A program made the translations under genes and the position numbers. Below are positions 1 through 8,701 of a stretch of 59,921 nt of DNA, one piece after another (positions within the stretch are counted from its first letter, which is position 1; each line of letters begins with the position of its first letter). Source of the stretch: a virus; the IMG/VR virus record IMGVR_UViG_3300037560_000117, positions 1 through 59,921 of that record; one strand, 5' to 3'. Below the pieces are notes generated by a model. It made no database searches. It was not told the origin of the DNA and was given only the letters and a program-made list of their open reading frames with translations.

Positions 1-167
1 GGCCAATACATAATACCACCGGCTTCTAACAGTAGAGAATACATCGGCGTTTTTGTAATGTTGCCACTGTTATCCACACGAAAGATTGTGGCTCTGGGTC
101 CATCACTCATATTACTACAAGCCATAAATATCCCCGCACCAACTTTTATGACCTCTACCCCAATCAC
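1..167. repeat. Left copy of terminal direct repeat
   Basis: These 167 bases recur at 59755-59921 with a single difference, G at 63 versus A at 59817. The difference is synonymous (GGC/GGT Gly) in the tail gene that crosses the ends. The repeat shows that the sequence closes on itself: the unit genome is 59,754 bp and circular or circularly permuted. It is more likely an assembly overlap of a circular map than a physical terminal repeat, because it falls inside a coding region. Confidence 0.95.
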
Positions 168-380
168 CGCCCCCGCATAGTAGTTCCATGAATCTAGCTC
201 AGTTATGGATGTGCCATCGTCTGAGATATCTACGGCACCCACATACGGGTATCCGCTGCTGTCGGTGTATGCGATCACATAGGTGGTACCGGAGTGATGA
301 ATGATGCTGTATGCGTCGGTACTCGTAGATTCTATCTGGGTTTCGGCCAGTTTCGATTTTGTAATGTCTCCGATAATCAT
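1..380 (-). CDS. LamG/discoidin tail protein, 5' part (cut by window edge)
   Basis: This is the N-terminal part of the gene that continues at 57459-59754; joined, they give 2,676 nt and 891 aa. The ATG is at 380-378 and overlaps the TAA of the upstream gene (TAATG). The first residues read MIIGDITKSKLAETQIES, followed by a stretch rich in beta-strand-like sequence with Gly-Tyr and Asp-Gly turns, resembling repeat-blade (propeller-like) folds. Its position after the tape measure and another discoidin-like tail gene makes it a tail-tip or receptor-contacting protein. The exact role is inferred from context and domain type. Confidence 0.85.
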   Translation of the reverse strand, partial: MIIGDITKSKLAETQIESTSTDAYSIIHHSGTTYVIAYTDSSGYPYVGAVDISDDGTSITELDSWNYYAGAVIGVEVIKVGAGIFMACSNMSDGPRATIFRVDNSGNITKTPMYSLLLEAGGIMYW

Positions 381-1240
381 TAGTGGTACTTGTCCTTCTT
401 TACGACGGGGATTTCGACCAGATTGAGTGTGAGTCGATTTAATCCCACATCAAGTATCTCTTCTTTGATTTGATCCGTACGAAATTTGCATAGTCGTCGC
501 ACACCATCTGCCTCCACCAATATAAACGGACGATACTGGCCATTGCAAGCAGTGATAACACCTCGTAGAATATCATATTCTGCCTGCGGTGCCGTCCACG
601 TACGAGTAAATACTGTGTGATGATTTATATTATGCCCCGTACGATATACTTTACCGTGTGGGAGTTGTGCGGTTTTATCTGGATATACGATTTGATCGTC
701 GACAGGAAAATTAGAACCGAGATCGATCTGATGAATATTGAACAACCATAGCATACTGACACGTGCATTGTCCGGCGCAAAAAACGGAGTCACCGGTGAC
801 CTTATTGTAAATCTCCAATAACGGGCCGTGCACCGGATCGGTGTTGTACCATCTACGAAGTGACGTAGTTTAAGTTGCATATTCAGGTTTACCAGATCGT
901 TTGGGGTCTGGGTTCCATCGCTGTTAGGTGCTAAGGTTACTCCATCATAATTGGAGCCGTCATTTGATTTTTCTAGTAGAACATCGACCGCGATAATGGC
1001 ACCCCCGAAATCAAGTTCCAGTTCATGATGTACAAAACTGAAACCGTCACATGTGCGAGATTCGCCAAGGTCTACAATGATCGTGTGTTGGTCATCTGAT
1101 CCATCGGCCTCCCACGCGAAATTAGGCTCTAGAGGCGACACGCAGTGTTCAGCAGGGTGCCCTGTGGCCTCACTACTCACACTATCAATAATCACACCCT
1201 CCATTACCTCGTATGTGTATATTTCAGTTAACATCGACAT
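380..1240 (-). CDS. Distal tail protein with discoidin-like domain
   Basis: 286 aa, ATG at 1240 preceded by GGAGG and a 5-nt spacer, overlapping the end of the tape measure gene by 17 nt. The first ~165 residues look like an F5/8-type C (discoidin) beta-sandwich: HTIIVDLGESRTCDGFSF, then SNDGSNYDGV and ARYWRFTIRS. The last ~100 residues (RTWTAPQAEYDIL to the end) resemble the C-terminal beta domain of distal tail proteins. The next gene (57459-59921 plus 1-380) has the same two modules in the same order, so the pair probably arose by duplication. Position after the tape measure supports a distal-tail role; ligand unknown. Confidence 0.75.
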   Translation of the reverse strand: MSMLTEIYTYEVMEGVIIDSVSSEATGHPAEHCVSPLEPNFAWEADGSDDQHTIIVDLGESRTCDGFSFVHHELELDFGGAIIAVDVLLEKSNDGSNYDGVTLAPNSDGTQTPNDLVNLNMQLKLRHFVDGTTPIRCTARYWRFTIRSPVTPFFAPDNARVSMLWLFNIHQIDLGSNFPVDDQIVYPDKTAQLPHGKVYRTGHNINHHTVFTRTWTAPQAEYDILRGVITACNGQYRPFILVEADGVRRLCKFRTDQIKEEILDVGLNRLTLNLVEIPVVKKDKYH

Positions 1241-3167
1241 CTCGTCCTCCGGTCACTTGTTCTGGTGTGGTAGCCAACAACGTACGACCGTCACTTGCTA
1301 GTTGCTTGATCTTTGGTGCGACGGTACCCTCGATGAACTCGTCGGACATAACATTTCCTGTGATGTATACGTTCATCATCATCATTCCACCGCCACCACC
1401 GCCGCCCTGTGCTACAGGGTCGATGCGGGTGGAAGATCGGGTGATACCAACGGCGAGTTCGGACCCGCCCTGTGCTTCTGCCAATGCTCCACGTGTGAAC
1501 CACTGCATGAAGTCGCGTCCTTGGTTAGCTGCCATGCGATCATTGACAGGTGTGTCGAACATGCCACCCAGCAATTTACCAAGGCCGGGGATAAACGCAG
1601 TCACGACCGCATTGAGTGCGGTCTTTATGAAGAAGATCATAAAGTCCTGTGCGATGCCTTTGAAGATTTCAGCCATGCTGTGTCTGCCAGTTACCATATT
1701 CTCTATCATACTACCCACGGCCCAGCCGATTGAGTTCTTCATGTGATTTGCCATACTATCGATGCCAATTCTCACTTGACTCACATTCGCCAGTGTGGAT
1801 TTCGCTACCATAGCCATCTGTTCGTCCAGTAACTCTGCTATTTCGCCATCATCCTCAATCATAGCGGGAATGTCCACTGTTGGGATGATCGCATCGACTT
1901 TCTCTTGTAGTCCTTGTGCGTTGATCGCTATCGTGCCGACCTGTAGTGCGAAATCAATAACGGCCTGTTCTGAATCGTTGATCGCATCTTTGATGTCTTT
2001 CCAGTCGCCAGTCAGGCCATCCATCGAGGACGAGATGATATCGCCCGCAGCCGACCATGCGTCGAGATTGAACGGATCGGAGAGTGCGGTTGCGAAAGCA
2101 GCAACTGCGGATGCAGCTAAGTCAAGCGGGCCGATGACCATGATCTCCATGACGTTCCACATGACCTGCCCGAAGTTGAATGCTAGCTTCGTGCCAAGCA
2201 CTAATCCAGCTGTGATTTCACCAATAGTCTCGCCAAGGCGCACAGCGTCATCGCCTGTGTCACCTTTAAACGCCACATTTAGGCCCTTGATCATCGTTGT
2301 TAGCTCTTGTGTGAGGATGCCAAGTGATGGTGTGAAACCCTGCCCAATTGTCACCTGTAGATTCTGGATGTGACGATCCATAGACCGGAGTTGCTTAGAT
2401 GCAAAGCCCATGGCTGTATCGTACGCTCCGGCAATAGTCACACCGCCTGCGAATACGAGATTTAGCCTTGCTTGCCTTTTTTCAGCTTCGGTCAATTCGA
2501 CTTGCGTTTTGCCGAGTGTTTTTGCTAGTCTTCGATACTCGGCTTGGAAAGTGCCCTGAATACCGAGACTCTTGAGCATAACCACACGACCCTTAACAAC
2601 CGCATCGATTAGCGTTTGGAACGCCTCCGACGAATTGACTTGGCCAATCGTGGCTGCGTCCTGTGCGATCCTGCCAAGCTTTACCGCATCGGATAGTGCG
2701 ATGTTACCCTGAATAGAACGCAACAGTGCTTGGTTGGTTTCTTTCTGTGCGATGCCGTTTTTCATCAGCTCTTCGCGATAGCCTTTGAGCTGTTCAGTGG
2801 AGTAACCCGCTCTTTGGCCGACGAAGGTTAACACACCGGCTAATTCTTCTACATTAGCTGCAACCATAATCGCATCGCCCAGTGCAGTTATACCTGATGT
2901 GAGTAGGCCGATCACCTTGGTAACAGCCGTGGCTGCTAAATTGCCAATAGCGATACCGTTGGTAAACTTGGAAAAGACGCCGGTCGATTTCTTCGTAGTG
3001 CCAGTGAGTGAGTTGATATCGCGCTCTAGCTTCTTGATTGCCTTTTGCGACTTGACGAGCTTCGGACCGCCCATCGCCGCGAGTGTCTTGTTGAGGTGTG
3101 CGATCTTCTTGGACGCATGTTCCTGTGCCTCGAATACGAGTTGGAACTTCTCCCTACTTGTTGCCAT
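1224..3167 (-). CDS. Tail tape measure protein
   Basis: 647 aa, directly after the frameshifted chaperone gene, where tape measure genes normally lie. The N-terminus (to about residue 60) is charged and helical (HASKKIAHLNKTLAAMGG, KKLERDINSLTG), followed by Ala/Gly-rich hydrophobic helices (NLAATAVTKVIGLLTSGI) and another hydrophobic block near residues 340-370 (ASAVAAFATAL). A Gly run and a Met run stand near residue 600. By the usual ~0.15 nm per residue, the length predicts a tail of roughly 95-100 nm. No lysozyme or peptidase domain was recognised. Confidence 0.88.
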   Translation of the reverse strand: MATSREKFQLVFEAQEHASKKIAHLNKTLAAMGGPKLVKSQKAIKKLERDINSLTGTTKKSTGVFSKFTNGIAIGNLAATAVTKVIGLLTSGITALGDAIMVAANVEELAGVLTFVGQRAGYSTEQLKGYREELMKNGIAQKETNQALLRSIQGNIALSDAVKLGRIAQDAATIGQVNSSEAFQTLIDAVVKGRVVMLKSLGIQGTFQAEYRRLAKTLGKTQVELTEAEKRQARLNLVFAGGVTIAGAYDTAMGFASKQLRSMDRHIQNLQVTIGQGFTPSLGILTQELTTMIKGLNVAFKGDTGDDAVRLGETIGEITAGLVLGTKLAFNFGQVMWNVMEIMVIGPLDLAASAVAAFATALSDPFNLDAWSAAGDIISSSMDGLTGDWKDIKDAINDSEQAVIDFALQVGTIAINAQGLQEKVDAIIPTVDIPAMIEDDGEIAELLDEQMAMVAKSTLANVSQVRIGIDSMANHMKNSIGWAVGSMIENMVTGRHSMAEIFKGIAQDFMIFFIKTALNAVVTAFIPGLGKLLGGMFDTPVNDRMAANQGRDFMQWFTRGALAEAQGGSELAVGITRSSTRIDPVAQGGGGGGGMMMMNVYITGNVMSDEFIEGTVAPKIKQLASDGRTLLATTPEQVTGGRDVDVN

Positions 3168-3531
3168 ATCTGTTTCGTCCCATCATACGCAACATCGACG
3201 CCTGTTGCTGTTTTGCCTTGTCAGACCGTACCTTATCAATGCGTGCGGTTTCTCTCTCGATTACGGCGCACGCGTCCACCCAGAATGCGGGTAGGTTGTT
3301 GTAGCTTTCGTATGTCTCGTTGGTTGTGCCCTGTATGCGTTGATACAAAAACCACAGCTTCATAGACAGTGGTGTGACCAACGATGGTATACACACACTA
3401 TAGTAGTTCACCAGTGCGCTCCACATCGGGAGATTCGGGTCGCCCGCTTTTATGCGTGCGGCGTCGATTATGCGCTCCCACTGGTCGGGCCGCACGGTGA
3501 TCGGCTTCATGTTCTGGCCAGTGACCGTCAC
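3154..3531 (-). CDS. Tail assembly chaperone, frameshift extension (GT-type)
   Basis: Second reading frame of the tail chaperone locus. It has no good ribosome binding site; the first usable start is GTG at 3531. Its frame stays open upstream to a slippery A AAA AAC heptamer at 3639-3645 in the preceding gene, and a -1 shift there gives a 264-aa fusion (795 nt including the re-read base). The extension contains WERIIDAARIKAG and a Lys/Arg/Gln-rich C-terminus. In lambda and many siphophages the equivalent fusion (gpGT) helps wrap the tape measure protein. It is most likely made only as the C-terminal half of the fusion. Confidence 0.82.
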   Translation of the reverse strand: MTVTGQNMKPITVRPDQWERIIDAARIKAGDPNLPMWSALVNYYSVCIPSLVTPLSMKLWFLYQRIQGTTNETYESYNNLPAFWVDACAVIERETARIDKVRSDKAKQQQASMLRMMGRNRYGNK

Positions 3532-3545
3532 ACACCCACTATCAT

Positions 3546-3947
3546 CTAGGTTGTAGAAGCAGGCTCTTTGTCCGGACTTGCATCGTTGTCCACATTCCCC
3601 GCCGATTCCGGAGTAGGCTGCTCCGACGAGGATGGTGAGTTTTTTGCTTCTGTAAGATTCAGACTGCAGTGTGCGATAATCGCCTTCATAACCGCACGTA
3701 GCTGTTCGAAATCCTCAAGTTTCCGTAGCACTTCGACTGGCTTTTGGCCCTCGAAGCCATCGATGCTTACAATCGCATCGCCCAGTAGTGAGAGTAGACG
3801 ATCGAATGCGTTCTTTGGGTCGCCCAGATTGAGTAGGCCGTCGAGCAGCTCGCTCTTTTCGCCGATAGACATGCTGATGATGTTGATGTTGGTATCACAC
3901 GCTACAACGGCATGTGTGCGGTTCTTGTTTACTAGTCTTAGTGGCAT
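3546..3947 (-). CDS. Tail assembly chaperone (G-type)
   Basis: 133 aa between the tail tube and tape measure genes, the standard place for the G chaperone. ATG at 3947 follows AAGGAG. Residues 30-100 are helical (KSELLDGLLNLGD, PVEVLRKLEDFEQLR) and the tail is acidic and Ser/Pro/Asn-rich. The codons GCA AAA AAC near residue 103 form a canonical -1 slippery site, so a fraction of ribosomes should continue into the 3154-3531 frame. Role by family knowledge: folding and delivery of the tape measure protein during tail assembly. Confidence 0.85.
   Translation of the reverse strand: MPLRLVNKNRTHAVVACDTNINIISMSIGEKSELLDGLLNLGDPKNAFDRLLSLLGDAIVSIDGFEGQKPVEVLRKLEDFEQLRAVMKAIIAHCSLNLTEAKNSPSSSEQPTPESAGNVDNDASPDKEPASTT
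3639..3645 (-). other. -1 ribosomal frameshift site A AAA AAC
   Basis: On the minus strand the codons GCA AAA AAC contain the heptamer A AAA AAC, which fits X XXY YYZ. After a -1 slip no stop codon occurs until 3154, and the combined length is a multiple of three. Location in the tail chaperone gene matches programmed frameshifts of lambda-like phages. Confidence 0.88.
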
Positions 3948-3962
3948 AGTTTCTCCTTAGAG

Positions 3963-3991
3963 AATGCCCGCAACCAGTAGCCACGGGCATT
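3963..3991 (-). terminator. Intergenic hairpin after tail tube gene
   Basis: Perfect 8-bp stem AATGCCCG/CGGGCATT with a 13-nt loop, between the tail tube stop and the chaperone RBS. The downstream minus-strand sequence has no T run, so it may be a partial terminator, an RNA-stability hairpin or a processing site. Confidence 0.5.
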
Positions 3992-4006
3992 TGTGTTTAA
4001 GTTCGA

Positions 4007-5023
4007 TTAAGCGTCGGGCCATCCGCGATCTACGCTGTTGGCAATAACAAGTGTGAAGCACTCGCCCACGGAGCCTGTTGTGTAACTGGACAGCATGCGA
4101 CATGTGATTTCGTTGACTAACAGTCCCTCGGTATCATACTCAAGTGACTCGATCTTTCCAGTCACGGAGATGGTCACTGTGGTTCCAAATGCGACGTCAA
4201 ACTGGATAAGCTCGCCTTCCTTCATGCTAATGAGCGATTGGTCAGCGGTCGCATCCCGTAACATCTTAATTTTGAAGGTGCCAGAGCGATTTTTCATTCC
4301 GTGTTGTTCGAAGCCGTTGGTTGCATCGTGTCCCACTTGCTCGTGGTCGAATGTGCCCTCAACTTCGAATGACGCCAATGACAGGGCGACCGGTGACGAT
4401 AGAGACGCGCCGTGTGTGAGTGTGGCACTTGAAATGCTGTTGAAGTACAGATAGTTTGTGCCATCTCCCGGTGTTGGTGTCCATGTGCCCGATGGTGTCG
4501 CGCTGTCCTCAGTGGTGCCTAACCCGACCCACTCAGTCTCAAACATCATCATCTCGTTTCGCTCGCCTGAAATCTTAAAGCGCGTTGCGATACAGCCTTT
4601 GACCTTTTGCGATGTTCCATCTTCCGGCATGCGCTTCATCCATGTGAGGAAGTGGCCACTGTCCGCACTAAAGTCGGGGTGGTCGACAAAGTAAGTGAAG
4701 GTCTTCTCGTATGTGCCTGCACCTGCCTCTATGACCTTCTGAAAGTGTGCGTAAGCGAACTGGTCGATGTCGGTCAACTCGATAGGTCCATTGACAGGGA
4801 GTTTGGAAGCACTGCCTTGTGTTGAGTGTGATGTGGTCTGTTCGACGGGCTGTCGTGTGCCGTGGTTATGTGGTGTCTCTGCGATCATCACATCTGGGTC
4901 AATATCGAACGGGTCACACGTGACTTCGCTTACCGCAACGCCATCGGCCTCAGCGGTAGCGAATACCGACTGCTCCGCGTACCCGAATCTGGTCTGTCGA
5001 CTCTCGTATGTGTTATCTGGCAT
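4007..5023 (-). CDS. Major tail tube protein
   Basis: 338 aa, upstream of the tail chaperone, the expected place for the tube protein. The sequence is beta-rich with Thr/Ser/Gly-rich stretches (TEDSATPSGTWTPTPGDG, ATLTHGASLSSPVALSLAS) and a pattern typical of phage tail tube proteins of the TTP type: ISGERNEMMMFETEWVG, LASFEVEGTFDHEQ and a C-terminal beta block (VTISVTGKIESLEYD). It would polymerise into rings around the tape measure protein. The hairpin right after the stop fits a highly expressed gene. Confidence 0.75.
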   Translation of the reverse strand: MPDNTYESRQTRFGYAEQSVFATAEADGVAVSEVTCDPFDIDPDVMIAETPHNHGTRQPVEQTTSHSTQGSASKLPVNGPIELTDIDQFAYAHFQKVIEAGAGTYEKTFTYFVDHPDFSADSGHFLTWMKRMPEDGTSQKVKGCIATRFKISGERNEMMMFETEWVGLGTTEDSATPSGTWTPTPGDGTNYLYFNSISSATLTHGASLSSPVALSLASFEVEGTFDHEQVGHDATNGFEQHGMKNRSGTFKIKMLRDATADQSLISMKEGELIQFDVAFGTTVTISVTGKIESLEYDTEGLLVNEITCRMLSSYTTGSVGECFTLVIANSVDRGWPDA

Positions 5024-5384
5024 CTAGCTCTTCCTTATCTTTGTCGTCGGGAATAACGTCCACGGATGTGACGATTTCCTCGGTTGTGTTGTCTGCGGCG
5101 TCAACGAGTGTGTTTGTAACTTCAGTATCCGCTGTGTCCGCTGTGTTTATGCCATTCACACGTTCTTGTTGGGAGCGTGGCTTTTTCTTTGCGCTTTTAG
5201 CGAATCCGGCACCGATCATCTTCTCTGCGACGGGTGCGGGTAATTCTACGACAAACCCGCCCTGTAGTTCACGTATGTCGATGGGTGCCACACCAAATCG
5301 GCGTGCGAGTCGTTTAACACGGCGTTGATCGGCTTTGCCAGTCTTCACTATGCGCTTGGTTTTCTGTTCGTCAGGTTTGCTCAT
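5013..5384 (-). CDS. Unknown protein, head-tail/tail region
   Basis: 123 aa; ATG at 5384 after AGGTAGAGTTCT, overlapping the tail tube start by 11 nt. The N-terminal 30 residues are very basic (KTKRIVKTGKADQRRVKRL); the middle (PIDIRELQGGFVVELPAPVAEKMI) could be a small beta/alpha domain; the last ~45 residues are acidic and Asn/Thr-rich. The gene sits between the tail terminator candidate and the tube gene. No family recognised. Confidence 0.7.
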   Translation of the reverse strand: MSKPDEQKTKRIVKTGKADQRRVKRLARRFGVAPIDIRELQGGFVVELPAPVAEKMIGAGFAKSAKKKPRSQQERVNGINTADTADTEVTNTLVDAADNTTEEIVTSVDVIPDDKDKEELDAR

Positions 5385-5808
5385 AGAACTCTACCTTATG
5401 TATGTTAACGGTTATTTCGGCCCCCGTTGTCCCACTCGATGTGTGTTCCACATTATATACACTACCCGCCACTTCAAACACACGGAACCCATCCCCCAGC
5501 TCGATGTTCTCTCTGAGCCATCGAATCACGGAATCGGCGATTTGTGAGGCACCATCGGTATCGACAGGGCCTAGGCGGTAGTTCATGTGGACACGCACTG
5601 TAAGTTGTGTGAGCCTGTTATCTTGTAGTTCTTGTTGGTTGATGGCACCTTGATTTTCCATCGGTATGTCGGTTTCAACCTCCACACTGAGTGAGGGCAC
5701 TGCCAAGTCTGCCTTTTCGTGGGTTGGGTACACGGCGGACCACAACGGGTCTACCTTGGCTCGTAGTAATGCCACGATCAGCGAGTGTGCGGTACGTGAT
5801 GCACTCAT
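5371..5808 (-). CDS. Tail terminator / minor tail completion protein candidate
   Basis: 145 aa; ATG at 5808 with AAAAGGAG upstream. The layout is alpha/beta with a helix SLIVALLRAKVDPLWSAVYP, a conserved-looking core PSLSVEVETD and LTVRVHMNYRLG, helix IADSVIRWLRENIELGDG, and a final strand. This resembles lambda gpU/DUF3168-like tail terminator proteins, which cap the tube and join it to the head. Location just before the tail tube gene supports that. Assignment by position and fold pattern, not by a clear signature. Confidence 0.55.
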   Translation of the reverse strand: MSASRTAHSLIVALLRAKVDPLWSAVYPTHEKADLAVPSLSVEVETDIPMENQGAINQQELQDNRLTQLTVRVHMNYRLGPVDTDGASQIADSVIRWLRENIELGDGFRVFEVAGSVYNVEHTSSGTTGAEITVNIHKVEFYEQT

Positions 5809-5809
5809 G

Positions 5810-7924
5810 TTAGAACGCTCCTTTTGCTGCTACGTAGGTTATGGTCATTACGATTCGTGTGGAGCTGAAAGAATCCACGTCAATTAACGCTACTTCTTCT
5901 TGACCTATCACACGTACCTGTAACGCACCGATATCTGTGGCTAGTGTATTGGCATACAGCAGGGTCTCAACAGATGCCAGCATCTCTTCTATGTCGCGTC
6001 CTTTTTTCAATAGGATAAGATCGACGTCCAACTCGTATCTAACGTGCGTGGTATCTTCCACTATCTTTTCTTCGGTACCGGATATCAAACCCGCATAAGG
6101 CGAGTGCTTCCGTGCCGCACTGGGCAACAGTAATACGCGCGTGGCCGTGGTCACTGCCGGTAAACTGCCAATCTGCACCACCAAGGCATCAAGTATCACG
6201 GTCTTCTTATGTAAGATGGCGGTGCTGGTAAGGGTAACATCTATGCCGGTTAGGGTGAACACACCCTCTGCCGCTGAGAGGATATAGCCCTTGTCTAACC
6301 CGACGTCTATGCCAGTAAGAGTGAACACACCCCTGCTTGTTGTGAGTGTGCGTCCTTTCGGTAACCCAACGGGCAGGCCATTTAACGTAAAAGCACCCTC
6401 TATCGCTGTCAATATGCGATCAGCAATCATCGCTGTCGAGATTCCTGTGAGGGCAAAGGCACCCGACGATGCCGTAATAGTGCGATCCCTTGTTATTGTG
6501 GGGTTAACCCCAACAAGGGCAAACACGCCCGTTGATGTGGGTAATTGCCGATCCGCGGTTATAGGTGTACTAACTCCGGAGAGTGTGAATACACCTACCT
6601 CAGCCATCAAGGTAAACGCACCGACTTTTATTAAGTCAACATCGATGCCAGTAAGAGTGAATACGCCCTCTGCCGCCGGTAGCTGTCTGTCTGCGACCAT
6701 GGGTGTGCTAGTGCCAGTAAGAGTGAATACACCCTCCGCCGCTGATAGCTTTCTTGCCGCCACTAAGTTTGCATCAATCCCAGTAAAGGCAAAGGTGCCC
6801 GTGTCTGCTGTGAGCACCTTATCGGCAACCACTATCAAGCCCGCATCGATGCCAGTAAGGGTGAACACACCCTCTTCCGTAGCAACAGTGCGGCCTTTCG
6901 TTATCGTGGGGTTAATTCCACTGAGGGCAAATGCGCCCTTTGCCGCCGTAACTGTGCGACCTTTCGTTATCGTGGGGCTAATTCCAGTTAAGGCGAAGGT
7001 ACCCTCGGAAGCGGGTAGCTTTCTTGCTGTTATTGTGTCCGCATCAATGCCGGTAAGTGAAAACACACCCTCTGAGGCAGGTAACTGCCTAGTTGCAACC
7101 GTGGGTGCACTAATGCCGGTGAATGTGAAGGTACCCTTAGATACGGGCAGTTGTCTTTCTGCCCTTGGGTTCGTATCTATCCCAGTTAGTGTGAAAACTC
7201 CTGTCTCCGCTGTGAGTGTTTTATCCTCGCCTGCTTCGGTCGGTTGTTGTGTATATTCATCAAATCCGAATGCGGTTGCTACAGGAGCGTGATCGGCTTG
7301 AATCGCACCCGTAACTGTCATATCTAAATCGAGCGAATTACCAGCAAGTTCAGGCTCTTGTGCACCATTACCGTATAAGGGATAATAAGCCACTAGATTT
7401 TGTCTACGTATTTTAAGCGGAGATACACCTCGTGCGAGTGCGTTTATCTCTTCGAGGCTGAGTGCGACATTCCAAATTCCCACTTCTGCTACTCGTCCAT
7501 CGAATCTATTCGAATTAGAGCTATTTGCAATCTGTCCAATAGTCGTTTCGTTAACGGATACTGGAGTTATTCCCGGATCGACACTTCCCTTACTTCCACC
7601 ATCAATATAGGCATCGACCGAGGATGAACTAGTCCACACACCGCACGCATGGTGCCATGTATTAGCTGAAAATCCGGTAGTTGTTACGGCATAACGATGA
7701 GAACTAGCGGATGTCCGTGCGCGAACTGGATCACCAGGAGTACCTCCTCTGGCTTCCAGTGAGAAATGATTATTATTGGAACTATTATTGCCGATTGATA
7801 CAAGGGCACCATCATTGTTAATAACATCCGGTCGAAACCAAGCTGCCATCGTAATAGGATAAGTAGATGTCGCATCATTGTTAGCAGTTAGATTATCAGT
7901 TGAGCCATTAAATAGGCGTGCCAT
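5810..7924 (-). CDS. LamG + 15-repeat virion protein fused to a tail-completion-like domain
   Basis: 704 aa with three parts. Residues 1-~170 are a LamG/concanavalin-type sandwich (ITMAAWFRPDVINNDGALVS, FSANTWHHACGVW, FDGRVAEVGIWN). Residues ~235-570 hold 15 imperfect repeats of 22-24 aa around the core GVFTLTGID. Residues ~575-704 closely match the separate protein at 9158-9565 (shared DLILLKKGRDIE, GALQ, IGQEEVALID, DSFSSTR). A LamG/repeat adhesin thus appears fused to a second copy of a head-tail or tail-completion domain, which would anchor it to the virion. The ATG at 7924 follows AGGGGGTAGCTA. Function as a surface or neck decoration is inferred. Confidence 0.8.
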   Translation of the reverse strand: MARLFNGSTDNLTANNDATSTYPITMAAWFRPDVINNDGALVSIGNNSSNNNHFSLEARGGTPGDPVRARTSASSHRYAVTTTGFSANTWHHACGVWTSSSSVDAYIDGGSKGSVDPGITPVSVNETTIGQIANSSNSNRFDGRVAEVGIWNVALSLEEINALARGVSPLKIRRQNLVAYYPLYGNGAQEPELAGNSLDLDMTVTGAIQADHAPVATAFGFDEYTQQPTEAGEDKTLTAETGVFTLTGIDTNPRAERQLPVSKGTFTFTGISAPTVATRQLPASEGVFSLTGIDADTITARKLPASEGTFALTGISPTITKGRTVTAAKGAFALSGINPTITKGRTVATEEGVFTLTGIDAGLIVVADKVLTADTGTFAFTGIDANLVAARKLSAAEGVFTLTGTSTPMVADRQLPAAEGVFTLTGIDVDLIKVGAFTLMAEVGVFTLSGVSTPITADRQLPTSTGVFALVGVNPTITRDRTITASSGAFALTGISTAMIADRILTAIEGAFTLNGLPVGLPKGRTLTTSRGVFTLTGIDVGLDKGYILSAAEGVFTLTGIDVTLTSTAILHKKTVILDALVVQIGSLPAVTTATRVLLLPSAARKHSPYAGLISGTEEKIVEDTTHVRYELDVDLILLKKGRDIEEMLASVETLLYANTLATDIGALQVRVIGQEEVALIDVDSFSSTRIVMTITYVAAKGAF
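6216..7221 (-). repeat. 15 tandem ~67-bp coding repeats
   Basis: About 1,006 bp encode 15 consecutive repeats of 22-24 residues with consensus L(P/T)A-EGVFTLTGID followed by a variable half ending in R(Q/T/K). Individual units differ at many codons, so the array is old or diversified. It also creates a long open frame on the opposite strand that is not a gene. Confidence 0.93.
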
Positions 7925-7940
7925 TAGCTACCCCCTAGTT

Positions 7941-8447
7941 TTAAGCGTCTGCGTATTCGAACATTAATGCGAACAACAAAGCCGCCGCCGCCATGGTATC
8001 AGAGCCATTGGCTCCATTACGGATAAACTTAAATAATACGGTATCACCTGCGGCAAAGTTCCCAGAAGTCAATGTGATAGTTGGAATTAACCGCTCTAAT
8101 GCGGCACTGGGCGCGGTATCTGTAACCGTTGCTTGTTCATCTTGTCCTGACTGGTCTAGACTTTCTGTGTCATCGCCGCTATGCGCTCGATAATCGAAGT
8201 CCCACACTACATCGCCCGATTCAGCAGTCGATGTCCATATTGGCATTATCTTAGCTGTGCCGACGTAATTTTCCGGCACCGTAAATGAGCCATACAATAC
8301 AAGATCGGTGCCTGAGTCATTAAACACCCACACTGCGGATTTCCACACGTCGTTTGTGGCTTTGATGTCGAAAGGCTCAGGGAATATATCACCGCTCGTA
8401 TCCGGCAAAGTGCCGAATCCAAGTATCGGTATTCTGTGTGTCGCCAT
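7941..8447 (-). CDS. Structural protein, beta-rich, unknown
   Basis: 168 aa; ATG at 8447 overlaps the preceding stop (TAATG). Beta-strand-rich with motifs WKSAVWVFNDSGTDLVLYG, VVWDFDYRAHSGDD and VLFKFIRNGANGSDTMA, resembling jelly-roll virion or receptor-binding modules seen in environmental siphophages. It lies between small virion genes and the LamG-repeat gene. Likely a virion component; no specific family recognised. Confidence 0.7.
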   Translation of the reverse strand: MATHRIPILGFGTLPDTSGDIFPEPFDIKATNDVWKSAVWVFNDSGTDLVLYGSFTVPENYVGTAKIMPIWTSTAESGDVVWDFDYRAHSGDDTESLDQSGQDEQATVTDTAPSAALERLIPTITLTSGNFAAGDTVLFKFIRNGANGSDTMAAAALLFALMFEYADA

Positions 8448-8698
8448 TATGCACCGTCCTGTTTAGCTTGTTGTGATATGAATAGTGCGACTAGTTTCTT
8501 CTTTTGCGTCACCGTAAATACCGGCCCACCAGTCGCATTGTTAATTATGATAGAGACATTGCCCTTTTCTGACTCGAACCACTCTTCGAGGGCTTGTATG
8601 GCCGCATCAACAGTGGGCTTGTCCCACGGCACGGACGCTCGACCGCGTGCCATGCCTTGTCTTATTTGTGCTAATTGCTTTGTGGTTAATGCTACCAT
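8447..8698 (-). CDS. Small virion-associated protein, unknown
   Basis: 83 aa; ATG at 8698, with stop shared in TAATG with the next gene. Predicted helical ends (TTKQLAQIRQGMARGRA, KKKLVALFISQQAKQ) around VSIIINNATGGPVFTVTQ. Located in the virion gene block and presumably translated together with 7941-8447. No family recognised. Confidence 0.72.
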   Translation of the reverse strand: MVALTTKQLAQIRQGMARGRASVPWDKPTVDAAIQALEEWFESEKGNVSIIINNATGGPVFTVTQKKKLVALFISQQAKQDGA

Positions 8699-8701
8699 GG
8701 C

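Noticed and set aside
1213-1746. 177-residue open frame on the plus strand
   Set aside because: Antisense of the tape measure gene, with no RBS and unlikely composition.
2153-2200. Additional sigma-54-like site (TGGCACG-AAGC) in the tape measure gene
   Set aside because: Lacks the TTGC element at -12 and lies inside coding sequence.
6291-7292. 333-residue open frame on the plus strand
   Set aside because: It is the antisense of the 15-repeat array; the repeat keeps the opposite frame open. No RBS, and every other gene is on the minus strand.
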